From contig DATLUD010000016.1 in the NCBI GenBank assembly GCA_035533275.1, positions 1 to 64,000 of the forward strand: DNA of 64,000 bases, written 5' to 3'. A program made the translations under genes and the position numbers. Under the pieces are notes generated by a model. The model was not told the origin of the DNA and made no database searches. It saw only the letters and a program-made list of their open reading frames with translations. Shown here piece after piece: positions 16,613 to 25,183 of this stretch. Position 1 is the first letter of the stretch. Every line of letters starts with the position of its first letter. The stretch is from SCRA01 sp035533275. Lineage in GTDB: Bacteria; Vulcanimicrobiota; Vulcanimicrobiia; Vulcanimicrobiales; SCRA01.

Positions 16613-17617
16613 ATGGCCGTCATCAAGCAGCGTGTTCTTGGACGAGGCGGACTCGCCGTATCAGCCCTTGGACTCGGCTGTCTGGGCATGTCCGACTACT
16701 ATGGAACGCCCGACGACGACGAGTCGTTGGCTACGATCCACCGCGCGATGGAGCTTGGCGTCACGCTCTTCGACACCGCCGACATGTATGGAGCCGGGCG
16801 GAATGAGGAGTTGCTCGGCAGGGCCCTGACGGGCCGTCGGGACCGCGCGATCGTGGCCACCAAGTTCGGACTGATCCGAGGCGCAACCGGAGGATTTGCC
16901 GGCATCGACGGCTCGCCGAATTACGTGCGGCGGGCGTGTGAGGCTAGCCTCGCGCGCCTCGGCGTCGACTGGATCGACCTTTATTACTATCACCGCGTCG
17001 ATCCGCGAGTCCCGATCGAGGAGACTGTCGGGGCTATGGCCGACCTGGTGCGGTCGGGTTACGTACGCTTCATCGGTCTCTGCGAGGTCGGCCCTCAGAC
17101 GATTGCGCGTGCCGCTGCCGTTCACCCCGTCGCGGCCGTCCAAACGGAGTACTCCTTGTGGAGCCGGGAGCCCGCCGAGTCCGTGTTGCGCGCTTGCCGA
17201 GAGCGTGGGGTCGGCTTTGTTGCCTACAGCCCGCTGGGCCGCGGGTTTCTCACGGGAGCCGTCAAGCGCGTCGATGATCTCCCCGATCACGATTATCGTC
17301 GCGGCAATCCTAGATTTCAAAAAGAGAATTTCGCACGCAACCAGCAGCTGGTGCAGTCGCTGCAAGGCATTGCCGCGGCCAAAGGCTGCAGCGTGGCGCA
17401 ACTCGTCTTGGCATGGCTTCTCAACCGCGGCGACGATGTCGTGCCATTGCCCGGCACTAAGCGCCGTCGCTACCTCGAAGAGAATCTTGGTGCTCTGGAG
17501 GTCTCTCTCGGCGTTGACGACCTTGCCGCGATCGATCTAACACTCGCGGAGCACGGTGTCGCGGGATCGAGATACTCCGAAGCCTCCCAACGTCTGATCG
17601 AGCCTGGAGTGCCGTAG
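16613..17617 (+). CDS. aldo/keto reductase
   Basis: This 334-residue NADPH-dependent oxidoreductase has the TIM-barrel AKR signature. The catalytic tetrad is visible as Asp and Tyr in LFDTADMYGAGRNEE, Lys in IVATKFGL and His in DLYYYHRVD. The cofactor-binding end shows VPLPGTKRRRYLEEN. Closest in pattern is the YajO/Tas-like or AKR13 group acting on aldehydes. ATG 16613 was preferred over an in-frame start 33 bases upstream because GAGGAG precedes it and the conserved first strand begins soon after. Codon use is less GC-biased than outside the putative island. It is transcribed alone, ahead of the GntR operon. Confidence 0.85.
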   Translation: MAVIKQRVLGRGGLAVSALGLGCLGMSDYYGTPDDDESLATIHRAMELGVTLFDTADMYGAGRNEELLGRALTGRRDRAIVATKFGLIRGATGGFAGIDGSPNYVRRACEASLARLGVDWIDLYYYHRVDPRVPIEETVGAMADLVRSGYVRFIGLCEVGPQTIARAAAVHPVAAVQTEYSLWSREPAESVLRACRERGVGFVAYSPLGRGFLTGAVKRVDDLPDHDYRRGNPRFQKENFARNQQLVQSLQGIAAAKGCSVAQLVLAWLLNRGDDVVPLPGTKRRRYLEENLGALEVSLGVDDLAAIDLTLAEHGVAGSRYSEASQRLIEPGVP

Positions 17618-17672
17618 TCGCCATTTTCGCCATCTGAGGCACCACGATGCCCGGAATTCATCAGTTGTCGTA

Positions 17673-17715
17673 TTGACAGGCGATCAGAGATATATTACAA
17701 GTAACGCAGTAATAT
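17673..17715 (+). promoter_or_regulatory. promoter and GntR operator
   Basis: TTGACA (17673-17678) is followed after 17 bases by TACAAG (17696-17701). A perfect inverted repeat ATATTAC (17692-17698) / GTAATAT (17709-17715), centre-to-centre 17 bases, overlaps the -10 and the first two bases of the GntR start codon, consistent with autorepression. The short distance from -10 to ATG suggests a leaderless or very short leader mRNA. Confidence 0.6.
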
Positions 17716-18529
17716 GTCTTTGTCGCATCCGTCCACGCTTACCGACCGGGCGTACGACGCTATCAAGCGCCGCATCATTTGCCTCGACATCCCGCCCGGG
17801 GGGGCGTTCACGGAGCACATGATGGCCTCCGAGCTCAAGCTCGGCAAGACGCCCGTCCGCGAGGCCCTCATGCGGCTCCAGCGCGAGGGGCTCGTCGAGG
17901 TCAATCCACGCACCGGTTACCGCGCCGCGCCGGTCACCCTCAAAGACGTCAAGGACCTCATGGCATTACGCGTGGTGTTGGAGTGCGAGGCCGCCGGCTT
18001 GGCCGCCCAAGAGGTAAGCGATCCGGCGCAGCTCCGCGCCCTCGACGAGCTCTGTCGGGTCGGCTACGATCCAAACGACCGCGCGACCATCGAGCGTTTC
18101 TTGCGCGCGAACACGGAGTTCCACGTGACGATCGCCCGCGCTGGGGCCAACTCGCGTTTGGCGCGCGCGCTCGGCCAGGTCCTCGACGAGATGGAGCGCA
18201 TCTTCCACGTCGGTTTAGCGCTCACGCGCCGCACCGAGGAGATCGTGCACGAGCACGAGGATCTGGTGGGGGCGATCATGCGCGGCGACACCGCCAGCGC
18301 CCGGGAGATCGCGCTCGCGCAGTGCCAAGCCTCGCAGAAAATGGTGCTCGATGCCCTGCTGTCCAGTCCCTCGCTCCTGACGGCCAACATCGAGATCGCT
18401 CCGGATGCCGGCTATCGTGAGCGCAAGACGGACGACCGCCGAAGCCCTCGCGAAGGGGGGGCCGCGCACCGCCCCGCCGGAGAGGGCCGGCCGGCGAAGC
18501 CGGCTCCTCGCGCGCGCAGGGCGGAATGA
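17714..18529 (+). CDS. GntR-family regulator (FadR/FCD subfamily)
   Basis: This 271-residue regulator has an N-terminal winged helix (about residues 8-75, with LGKTPVREALMRLQREGLVE) and a C-terminal all-helical FCD ligand domain (about 80-220). Its FCD metal/ligand positions include the His in NTEFHVTIARAG and HEHEDLVGAIM. Members usually repress catabolic operons until an acyl or organic acid binds. It is the first gene of the operon, sits on a palindromic operator and overlaps the next start by ATGA. The last ~35 residues are Arg/Pro-rich and beyond the domain. Confidence 0.85.
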   Translation: MSLSHPSTLTDRAYDAIKRRIICLDIPPGGAFTEHMMASELKLGKTPVREALMRLQREGLVEVNPRTGYRAAPVTLKDVKDLMALRVVLECEAAGLAAQEVSDPAQLRALDELCRVGYDPNDRATIERFLRANTEFHVTIARAGANSRLARALGQVLDEMERIFHVGLALTRRTEEIVHEHEDLVGAIMRGDTASAREIALAQCQASQKMVLDALLSSPSLLTANIEIAPDAGYRERKTDDRRSPREGGAAHRPAGEGRPAKPAPRARRAE

Positions 18530-20148
18530 AGAGAGCAAAGACGACGGAAGGCGGCAACATGGACGGGAGGGCGGTCTCCCGCAGAGGCTTGGGCTATATC
18601 TTCAAGGCCGCGCTCGAGGCGACGCCGGGGAAGGTCGCGATCTATCAAGGCGACGTCGCCATGACCTATCGCCAGCTGGACGAGCGCGCCAATCGAGTTG
18701 CCAACGCGCTACGCGACGCCGGCATCGTGCGGGGCGATCGCATTGCGCTGTTGTTCGACAACCACTATCGTTACATCGAGTCTTCGCTCGGGATCATGCG
18801 CAGCGGCGCTGTGGCCGTACCGATCAATCCCCGGTTGGGCAACGATGCCATCGCATATATCATAGAGCACAGCGACGCCAAGATGCTGTTTTGCTCTCCC
18901 AACGAGACGCTGCGCGGCATCGGCCTCGCGGCGCCCGTTGGGGCCGTTCACCTGGTCGTCGGCTATCGCGCGGATGGCGATGAGCCTCTGCCGGATGGCG
19001 TGGTCGAGTTCGACGCATGGCTTGCGACGACGAGTGCGGAGCCACCCGACGCGAGCATCGACGTCTTCGGGGATGCGTTCCAACCGTACACGTCAGGATC
19101 GACAGGACGCCCGAAGGGTTGCGTCTTGAACCACGACGGCCAAATCTGGAACACAAAGGTCCATGTCGACTTCCTGGGCTATACGGCGGCCGATCGCTCA
19201 ATCGCGGCCGCGCCGCTCTCGCACAAGAACGCGATGACCGGGGCCGTGAAGCCGATGCTCTACGTGGGAGGCTCAGTCGTGATCCTCCCGCGCTTCGATC
19301 CCGAGGCCTACATCGCCGCCATTGACCGCTTCAAGGTGACGTATACCACCGGCGTGCCGGCGATGTACAACATGATCTTCGCCAGGCCCGAGCTCTTTGA
19401 GCGCTACGACGTATCTTCCGTGCGTATCGCCACGGTGGGATCGTCGTCCGTGGCGCCGGAGCTCCTCCGGCTGCTGCAACGGTATTTTCCTCAGGCTCAC
19501 GTCAGCGAGATTTACGGCTCCACCGAAGGCGGACCCGTCACGCTCATCCAGCCGCTTGACGACACTCCGGGTCTCGGCGCCGTCGCGGAGACCGAGATCA
19601 GGATCGTGCGTGACGATGAGACGGACTGCTCCGACGAAGAAGTCGGCGAGCTCATCGTGCGCAATCGTGGCGTTCTTCGGGAGTACTACAAGAACCCGGA
19701 GGTCAGCGCCAAGCGCATCCGGGAGGGTTGGTACTACACGAGCGACCTTGCCAAGCGCGCCGCGAGCGGCCGCTACTTCATCATGGGGCGGACCGACGAC
19801 ATGATCATCACCGCCGCGGAGAACGTCTATCCCATTGAGGTCGAAGACCTCCTGCGGCGTTACCCCGATGTCTTGGACGCGTGTGTCGTTCCCATTCCTC
19901 ACGCCGTTAAGGGGCAAGTCCCCGTCGCGTTCGTCGTCCTGCGTCGCGGAGCACGCGAGGACGAGCAGGTGCTCAAGGCGTTCGCCCTCGAGCACGGACC
20001 CGCTTTTGCCCATCCTCGCCGGGTGTTCTTCTTGGAACAGATTCCATTATCAGGGCCTGGTAAGGTCGATCGAAAGAAGCTCTGCGAGCTTGCTGAAGCG
20101 ATGGTCGCAGAAGGCGGTCCCGCCAACATCCCATCGCTCGAACGCTGA
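18526..20148 (+). CDS. AMP-dependent acyl-CoA synthetase
   Basis: This 540-residue adenylate-forming enzyme activates a carboxylic acid to an acyl-CoA. Motifs include the phosphate loop YTSGSTGRPKG (about residues 187-197), the adenine-binding YGSTEGGP, the YTSDLAKR hinge region, the MGRTDDMI Arg/Asp hinge, and the C-terminal catalytic Lys in GPGKVDRKKL. The start overlaps the GntR stop (ATGA at 18526); an internal ATG at 18559 after GGAAGG is an alternative and would remove 11 non-conserved residues. As the first enzyme of the operon it probably activates the acid imported with help of the adjacent binding protein. Confidence 0.9.
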   Translation: MKRAKTTEGGNMDGRAVSRRGLGYIFKAALEATPGKVAIYQGDVAMTYRQLDERANRVANALRDAGIVRGDRIALLFDNHYRYIESSLGIMRSGAVAVPINPRLGNDAIAYIIEHSDAKMLFCSPNETLRGIGLAAPVGAVHLVVGYRADGDEPLPDGVVEFDAWLATTSAEPPDASIDVFGDAFQPYTSGSTGRPKGCVLNHDGQIWNTKVHVDFLGYTAADRSIAAAPLSHKNAMTGAVKPMLYVGGSVVILPRFDPEAYIAAIDRFKVTYTTGVPAMYNMIFARPELFERYDVSSVRIATVGSSSVAPELLRLLQRYFPQAHVSEIYGSTEGGPVTLIQPLDDTPGLGAVAETEIRIVRDDETDCSDEEVGELIVRNRGVLREYYKNPEVSAKRIREGWYYTSDLAKRAASGRYFIMGRTDDMIITAAENVYPIEVEDLLRRYPDVLDACVVPIPHAVKGQVPVAFVVLRRGAREDEQVLKAFALEHGPAFAHPRRVFFLEQIPLSGPGKVDRKKLCELAEAMVAEGGPANIPSLER

Positions 20149-20158
20149 GGAGACTGAT

Positions 20159-21430
20159 ATGCCCGACTACTCCATTTCGAGAGAGAAGTTCGTCAAGGGC
20201 GCGGGCATGGCGGCGGCCGCCGCCGCCGCTGCCTTTCCCGCTTTCGTGCCACGACGGAGTGAGGCCGAAGAGACCGTCAAGATCGGCCAAGTAGAGTCGC
20301 TCGTGGGGCCGTTCTCCGTTTTCGCGAAGACCGAGGTTCAGGCCGCGGCGATGGCCGTCGACGCGTGGAATAAGCGCGGCGGAGTGCTCGGTCGAAAGGT
20401 CGAGGTGGTGGTCGGCGACGATCAAAACAACCCGGGCACGGCCGTCTTGAAGGCGAGGTCTCTGGTCTACCAGGATAAGTGCGTTGCCCTGATGGGCACC
20501 GTGAACAGCGCGGCGACCCTCTCGGTCAGCGCCACGGCGGCATCTTTGGGCGTGGTTTTCGTCGACTCCGGGGGCCATACCGACGCCGTCGTCGGCGAGA
20601 AGTGCAGCTGGAATAGCTTCCAGACCTGCCACAACACCTGGATGATGACGCACGCCACGGGCTACTCCATCGCCAAGCTCTTCGGCAAGCGTTGGTACCT
20701 GATCACGCCGGACTATGCGTTCGGGCACACGGTCGCGAAGGGATACGAGGACGTCATCAAGCGCATCGGCGGCCAGATCGTCGGCAACGACCTCGTGCCC
20801 ATGGGGACTGCCGACTACAGCTCCTACCTGCTGAAGGTCGAGGCCGCGAAGCCGGACTGCCTGATCGCGATTCCGGGAGGACAGGATCTCGTCAACCTCT
20901 TGAAGCAAGCCGATTCGTACGGCTTGCTCGGCAAGATTCCCGTTGCCGGTCCCTACACCGAGTTGGAAGTCGTATGGCAGCTGCCGAAGTCCGCTCGGGT
21001 CGGCTACTGGGGAGTCGAGTGGTACTATAAAGGCGACATCGTCTTTGGGAAGGGTAACCTCGAGGCCCAGCGCTTCGTCGACGAGTACCGCAAGCGCTAC
21101 GGCTACCCGCCCACCCCGTATAGCGTCGGCGCATACGTCTCGATGGATCGTCTCCTGTGGGCGATCAACGAAGCGAAGAGCACCGACGGGGTCAAGGTGG
21201 CGCGAACGCTGGAGGGGGCGGAGTTCAAATCGGTTTGGGCCGGGACATCGTCGTACCGGAAGATCGATCACGAGCTCATGTGGCCGGCCTTCTTCAGCAA
21301 GGTGCGTCCCGAGGGCACACCGGAAGACAAGTACGACGTCTTGGAGATCCTGGACCGTCAGGAGGCTTCGGCGATCGCGCCTTCGGAGAGGGCGCAAGCC
21401 GCGGTCTGTCACTTGGGCTATCCCGGCTAG
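20159..21430 (+). CDS. ABC transporter substrate-binding protein (Liv-type)
   Basis: This 423-residue periplasmic binding protein belongs to the branched-chain amino acid/amide family (Peripla_BP_6). The mature part starts near residue 36 with ETVKIGQVESLVGPFSVFAK and contains VEVVVGDDQNNPGTAVLKA and YAFGHTVAKGYEDV. The N-terminus SREKFVKGAGMAAAAAAAAF looks like a Tat signal in which the second Arg of the twin pair is Glu, so export may be Sec-dependent or impaired. It lies ten bases after the synthetase gene with GAGGAG upstream. No permease or ATPase gene follows; it may borrow a transporter encoded elsewhere. Confidence 0.85.
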   Translation: MPDYSISREKFVKGAGMAAAAAAAAFPAFVPRRSEAEETVKIGQVESLVGPFSVFAKTEVQAAAMAVDAWNKRGGVLGRKVEVVVGDDQNNPGTAVLKARSLVYQDKCVALMGTVNSAATLSVSATAASLGVVFVDSGGHTDAVVGEKCSWNSFQTCHNTWMMTHATGYSIAKLFGKRWYLITPDYAFGHTVAKGYEDVIKRIGGQIVGNDLVPMGTADYSSYLLKVEAAKPDCLIAIPGGQDLVNLLKQADSYGLLGKIPVAGPYTELEVVWQLPKSARVGYWGVEWYYKGDIVFGKGNLEAQRFVDEYRKRYGYPPTPYSVGAYVSMDRLLWAINEAKSTDGVKVARTLEGAEFKSVWAGTSSYRKIDHELMWPAFFSKVRPEGTPEDKYDVLEILDRQEASAIAPSERAQAAVCHLGYPG

Positions 21431-21448
21431 CGGGGCGAGGATAGGCGC

Positions 21449-22456
21449 ATGCGTGCAGTACTCTTTGAGCAGCACGGCCCGCTGGAGAACCTGCGGTACG
21501 TGGAGGACTTTCCTGAGCCCGAAGCGGGCCCCGGAGAATGCCTTGTTCGGGTCCGGGCCGCGGCCCTCAATGGGTTCGACCCGATGATCCTGCGCGGCAT
21601 CCCGGGGCTGAAGATCCCGTTGCCGATGGTTCCCGGAGGAGATATCGCGGGCGAGATCGCGGCACTCGGCTCAGGCGTCGACGACGCGGACTGGAGCGTC
21701 GGCGACCGCGTCAGCGTGATGCCGCTGCTACCGCCGAAGATGATCGGCGAGACGCTGCGAGGCGGCTGCTGCGAGTACATCAGCGTTCCGGCCACACATC
21801 TCATCAGAATCCCGGACGGCGTCTCATACGAGCAAGCCGCATGCCTTCCGGTTGCCTACGGCACGGCGCGCAGGATGATGGTCACCCGCGGAGGCGTCTC
21901 CGCGGGTGAGTCCGTGCTCATCCTCGGCGCCACGGGTGGAGTCGGAACGTGCTGCGTTCAACTGGCGAAAGCGGCCGGCGCCGAGGTCGTCGCGTGCGGC
22001 AGCTCCAAGGAGAAGACGGAGCGGCTCAAGGCGCTTGGAGCCGACCACGTTGTCGACACATCGAGCCAAGATTTCGTCGAAGAGGCGCACCGGCTCTACG
22101 GAAAGCCGCGCGTCTGGGGCGAGAGCGGCGGTGTCGACGTCATCGTCAACTACATCGGCGGTGAGACCTGGGCGAAGAGTCTCAAGGCGCTCAAGCGCGA
22201 TGGCAGGATGCTGACGTGCGGAGCCACGGCGGGCTTCAATCCTCCCACGGACATCCGCTACATCTGGTCGTTCGAGCAACGGATCATCGGCTCCAACGGG
22301 TGGACGGCTGATGACCAGGCTGCTTTGTTGCAGATGGTCGCGGACGGGCGGATCGATCCGGTGATCGACTCCGTACGCCCATTGGCGCAGATGAAGATTT
22401 CGATGCAAGAGCTGATCGACCGGAAGGTCTTCGGCAAAGCGGTCTTAACGGTGTGA
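21449..22456 (+). CDS. MDR-family zinc-less NAD(P)-dependent oxidoreductase
   Basis: This 335-residue medium-chain dehydrogenase/reductase has the GroES-like N-terminal domain (about residues 25-130, PGGDIAGEIAALGSG, VGDRVSVMP) and a Rossmann domain with ILGATGGVGTCCVQLAKAAGAEVVACGSS. The catalytic and structural zinc cysteines of alcohol dehydrogenases are absent from the usual positions, pointing to the quinone oxidoreductase/enoyl reductase branch. In the operon it could reduce or dehydrogenate the CoA-activated intermediate. ATG 21449 follows the binding-protein gene by 18 bases. Confidence 0.8.
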   Translation: MRAVLFEQHGPLENLRYVEDFPEPEAGPGECLVRVRAAALNGFDPMILRGIPGLKIPLPMVPGGDIAGEIAALGSGVDDADWSVGDRVSVMPLLPPKMIGETLRGGCCEYISVPATHLIRIPDGVSYEQAACLPVAYGTARRMMVTRGGVSAGESVLILGATGGVGTCCVQLAKAAGAEVVACGSSKEKTERLKALGADHVVDTSSQDFVEEAHRLYGKPRVWGESGGVDVIVNYIGGETWAKSLKALKRDGRMLTCGATAGFNPPTDIRYIWSFEQRIIGSNGWTADDQAALLQMVADGRIDPVIDSVRPLAQMKISMQELIDRKVFGKAVLTV

Positions 22457-22457
22457 T

Positions 22458-22880
22458 GTGAGCGACAAGCCGAATCTGCTCGACGCGGAGACGATGCGGA
22501 GGCTGATCGTCGAGGCGCCGTTTCATCAATGGCTAGGCCTCACGCTCGTCGATCTCACGGAAGAGCACATCGACCTACGAGTCGCGTGGCGCGAAGAGTA
22601 CGTCGTGAACCCCGAGCAGCGGTACGCGCATGGGGGCATCCTCGCGGCCTTCATCGACCTCACCGCCGATTGGGCCATCGCGGCGAAGTTCGGAAGGGGC
22701 GTCCCCACGATCGACATGCGCGTTGACTACCACAAGCCGGCGATGCCCGGGGATCTCTGGGCGAGGGGACGCCTGCTGAAACTGGGGCGGACGTTCTCCT
22801 CGGCCGAGGCCGTGGTGTACGACATGTCTGGAGCCATGCTGGCGAGTGGGCGGGGCGTCTACCTGACGTCGAAGGCCTAA
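22458..22880 (+). CDS. PaaI-like hotdog thioesterase
   Basis: This 140-residue single-hotdog protein contains the PaaI-type signature YAHGGILAAFIDLTADWAI, with the Gly-Gly helix cap and an acidic residue, then the strand TIDMRVDYHKPAMPGD. Such enzymes hydrolyse aromatic or acyl-CoA thioesters and often rescue CoA from dead-end intermediates. GTG 22458 starts one base after the oxidoreductase stop, so the genes are translationally coupled. Together with the acyl-CoA synthetase it implies a CoA-dependent pathway. Confidence 0.8.
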   Translation: MSDKPNLLDAETMRRLIVEAPFHQWLGLTLVDLTEEHIDLRVAWREEYVVNPEQRYAHGGILAAFIDLTADWAIAAKFGRGVPTIDMRVDYHKPAMPGDLWARGRLLKLGRTFSSAEAVVYDMSGAMLASGRGVYLTSKA

Positions 22881-22901
22881 CGGCGCCGAAACGAGCGAGA
22901 G

Positions 22902-23654
22902 ATGATCACACGCTTGGATCACCTGGCCATTGCATTCCCGGACCTCAAAGCCGCGGTATCGGAGTACCGTGAACTCGGCTTCGAGGTTCAGGAGGGTGGA
23001 AGCCATCGCGGCTTGGGGACGCACAACGCGATCGTCCGCTTTGGGCTCGACTACCTTGAGCTCATCGCCGTCCGCGACGAAGCCGAGGCGCTTGCCGCCG
23101 GCGAGGCCGGCCGCGTGGCGGTGGACTTCGTACGCAAGGCCGGCCGCGGCCTGTTGGGGTTCGCCGTGGCGACCGCCGACGCCGCGCGGGACGCCGATCG
23201 CTTGGCGCAATGTGGCGTGCCAACGAGGGTGGTCGCGATGGAGCGGCGCCGCCCTGACGGCCGCACCTTGAAGTGGCGACTGGCCATTCCGGAAGGCGGG
23301 CCTTGGCGTCATGCGCTGCCGTTTCTCATCGAGTGGGAGACGCCCGACGAAGAACGCTTGGCGTGGGAACGCCCCGGGCGGCACCGGAACGGCGCGCTCG
23401 GCCTCGCCGGCGTGTCGATCGTCGTGCGAGATCTCGAGCGCACTGCCGCTCTGTATCGCGACGCGCTAGGCTTCGGCTCGGACGCCCCGGAGGAGAGCGC
23501 CGGCCCGAGTGGACATGGCCGCCGCTTCAGCCTCGCGGGCACGGATATTAGGCTGTTTTCGCCGGGCGACAGCGGCGAAGCGGCGACGACGCTCGCATCC
23601 GTGGGCGAGGGGCCGTTCGAGTTTGCGCTTCGGATGCGCGAAGCGAGAGGGTAG
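22902..23654 (+). CDS. VOC-superfamily (glyoxalase-like) protein, two modules
   Basis: This 250-residue protein has two vicinal-oxygen-chelate modules: residues 1-110 (RLDHLAIAFPDLKAAVSEY ... LDYLELIAV, resembling the Glyoxalase_3-like fold) and 165-240 (LAGVSIVVRDLERTAALYRD ... FSLAGTDIRLFSPG). The His of the first strand and the Glu of LELIAV are candidate metal ligands. Related enzymes include dioxygenases, isomerases and lyases, so the reaction cannot be named. It is within the GntR operon, 21 bases after the thioesterase gene. Confidence 0.7.
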   Translation: MITRLDHLAIAFPDLKAAVSEYRELGFEVQEGGSHRGLGTHNAIVRFGLDYLELIAVRDEAEALAAGEAGRVAVDFVRKAGRGLLGFAVATADAARDADRLAQCGVPTRVVAMERRRPDGRTLKWRLAIPEGGPWRHALPFLIEWETPDEERLAWERPGRHRNGALGLAGVSIVVRDLERTAALYRDALGFGSDAPEESAGPSGHGRRFSLAGTDIRLFSPGDSGEAATTLASVGEGPFEFALRMREARG

Positions 23655-23684
23655 CGGGCCGACCTCGGTCGGAAGGGAGACCAG

Positions 23685-25100
23685 ATGGCTTCTACGCAGT
23701 CACGAAAGCCCTCGGCGCAGCTGCGCCTCATGGGCGCGGACCTTGATGTCCCATTGGTCGGCGGCGGGCGGCGACGGTACCTCAACCTCGACTTCGCCGC
23801 GAGCGCGCCCGCCCTGGAGGCTGCGGTGCGAGCGCTGGAGAGCGTCCTTCCGTGGTACAGTAGCGTGCACCGCGGGGCGGGATTCAAGTCGCAGGTATCA
23901 ACGGCCGCATATGAGGGCGCGCGCGAGGAGCTCCGCCTTTTCTTTGGGGCGCGCGACGATGACGCCGTCGTCTTCACACGCAACACGACCGACGCTATCA
24001 ACCTGCTCTCCTATGCCTTGCCTCCCGAAACGGACGTAATTGCGTTCGCCGTCGATCACCACGCCAACATGCTGCCGTGGCGCAGCCATAGCGTGCGCTA
24101 TCTACCCGTGCCTTCGAGCCCCGAGGCGCTCATCTCATCGCTGGAACAGGCTCTCGCGGAGAGGACTCTAGAGCGCGCGCTTGTCACGGTGACGGGCGCC
24201 TCGAACGTGACAGGCGAGATCTGGCCACTGGCGGAGATCGTGCAGCGCGCGCATGCGGCGGGAGCGCGCGTGCTCGTAGACGCGGCGCAGCTCGCGCCGC
24301 ACTATCCCATCGACCTTTCGGCACTGGGCGTCGACTATCTGGCGATATCCGGGCACAAGATGTACGCACCGTTCGGCTCTGGGGCCTTGATCGGGCGGGC
24401 CGACTGGCTAGAGGACCACGAGCCCTTGTTGCGCGGCGGAGGAGCCGTTGACTTCGTCACCCTAGACGACGTTGCATGGAAAGAGGCTCCGGATCGCCAG
24501 GAGGCCGGCTCGCCCAATATTCTGGGTGCCATCGCGCTGGGAGCAGCGTGCCGTGCGCTGCGGGAATATGGGATGGATGCCTTGGCCGAAGAGGAAGCCG
24601 AGCTCTACTCCTACGCTCGAGAGCGGATCCTGACGGTCCGCGGCCTCGAGCTCTACACGGTTTGGGGCTCGGAGTATCCGCACGTGGGGATTCTCACGTT
24701 CAACCTTCGCGGCTACGAGCACAGCCTGCTCGCGGCCATCTTGAGCGCCGAGTACGGGATCGGTGTGCGTCACGGGTGCTTCTGCGCGCATCCGTTGCTG
24801 CTACACTTGTTGCGTGTTGAGCGCAGTCAGGCTGATCTCATTCGCGACGAGCTTCGTTCGGGTGTGCGCCCTTCGATGCCGGGCGCGGTACGCATGAGCC
24901 TTGGTTTAGGGGTCACGAAGGCCGACATCGATGAGACGTTCGCGGCTCTACGGTGCATCGCGGAGAATGGTCCGTGCTGGCGATACGAGCGCGACTCGCG
25001 CACCGGTGAGTATGAGCCGGTGGACGACCCGCGGGCGTGGCCGGACCTTCCCGTCCGGCTTTCGCGCCATCACGCCCACGGCATCGGAGAGAGCTCGTAG
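23685..25100 (+). CDS. class V aminotransferase / cysteine desulfurase-like enzyme
   Basis: This 471-residue PLP enzyme is a fold-type I class V aminotransferase. The PLP Lys is in SGHKMYAPFGSGALIG, the Asp that contacts the pyridine nitrogen in VLVDAAQLAPHY, and phosphate-binding residues in TRNTTDAINLLSYAL. A Cys-containing loop, GVRHGCFCAHP, occupies the position of the SufS/NifS active-site cysteine loop, so cysteine desulfurase or selenocysteine-lyase-like activity is possible. An unusual ~55-residue C-terminal extension (WRYERDSRTGEYEPVDD) follows. It is the last gene of the GntR operon and stops 18 bases before the right-hand direct repeat. Confidence 0.8.
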   Translation: MASTQSRKPSAQLRLMGADLDVPLVGGGRRRYLNLDFAASAPALEAAVRALESVLPWYSSVHRGAGFKSQVSTAAYEGAREELRLFFGARDDDAVVFTRNTTDAINLLSYALPPETDVIAFAVDHHANMLPWRSHSVRYLPVPSSPEALISSLEQALAERTLERALVTVTGASNVTGEIWPLAEIVQRAHAAGARVLVDAAQLAPHYPIDLSALGVDYLAISGHKMYAPFGSGALIGRADWLEDHEPLLRGGGAVDFVTLDDVAWKEAPDRQEAGSPNILGAIALGAACRALREYGMDALAEEEAELYSYARERILTVRGLELYTVWGSEYPHVGILTFNLRGYEHSLLAAILSAEYGIGVRHGCFCAHPLLLHLLRVERSQADLIRDELRSGVRPSMPGAVRMSLGLGVTKADIDETFAALRCIAENGPCWRYERDSRTGEYEPVDDPRAWPDLPVRLSRHHAHGIGESS

Positions 25101-25117
25101 GGCAAAGCGACGCGGGC

Positions 25118-25183
25118 GCGCTCAGGCGCGCAAGCCGCCCGCCAGCCGTTCGATGCCCTCGCGGATGCGCTCCGGCGGCGTGT
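25118..25183 (-). repeat. right-hand 66-bp direct repeat
   Basis: These bases cover the last ~20 codons and stop of the intact aminotransferase and match 16464-16529 at 60 of 66 positions in the same orientation. They are the candidate attachment-site copy at the right boundary of the island. Confidence 0.7.

Larger units (their letters stand above)
16464..25183. mobile_element. candidate genomic island between 66-bp direct repeats
   Basis: The segment is bounded by two same-orientation copies (60 of 66 bases identical) of the 3' end of an aminotransferase gene, at 16464-16529 and 25118-25183. The right copy belongs to the intact gene; the left is a detached fragment that keeps its stop codon. 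The segment is visibly less GC-rich than its flanks: bases 17281-17340 contain only 28 G or C. Its cargo is an aldo/keto reductase and a GntR-regulated catabolic operon. Integration at a gene's 3' end with regeneration of that end is typical of integrative elements, but no integrase or transposase is present, so a recombination-derived duplication remains possible. Confidence 0.45.
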
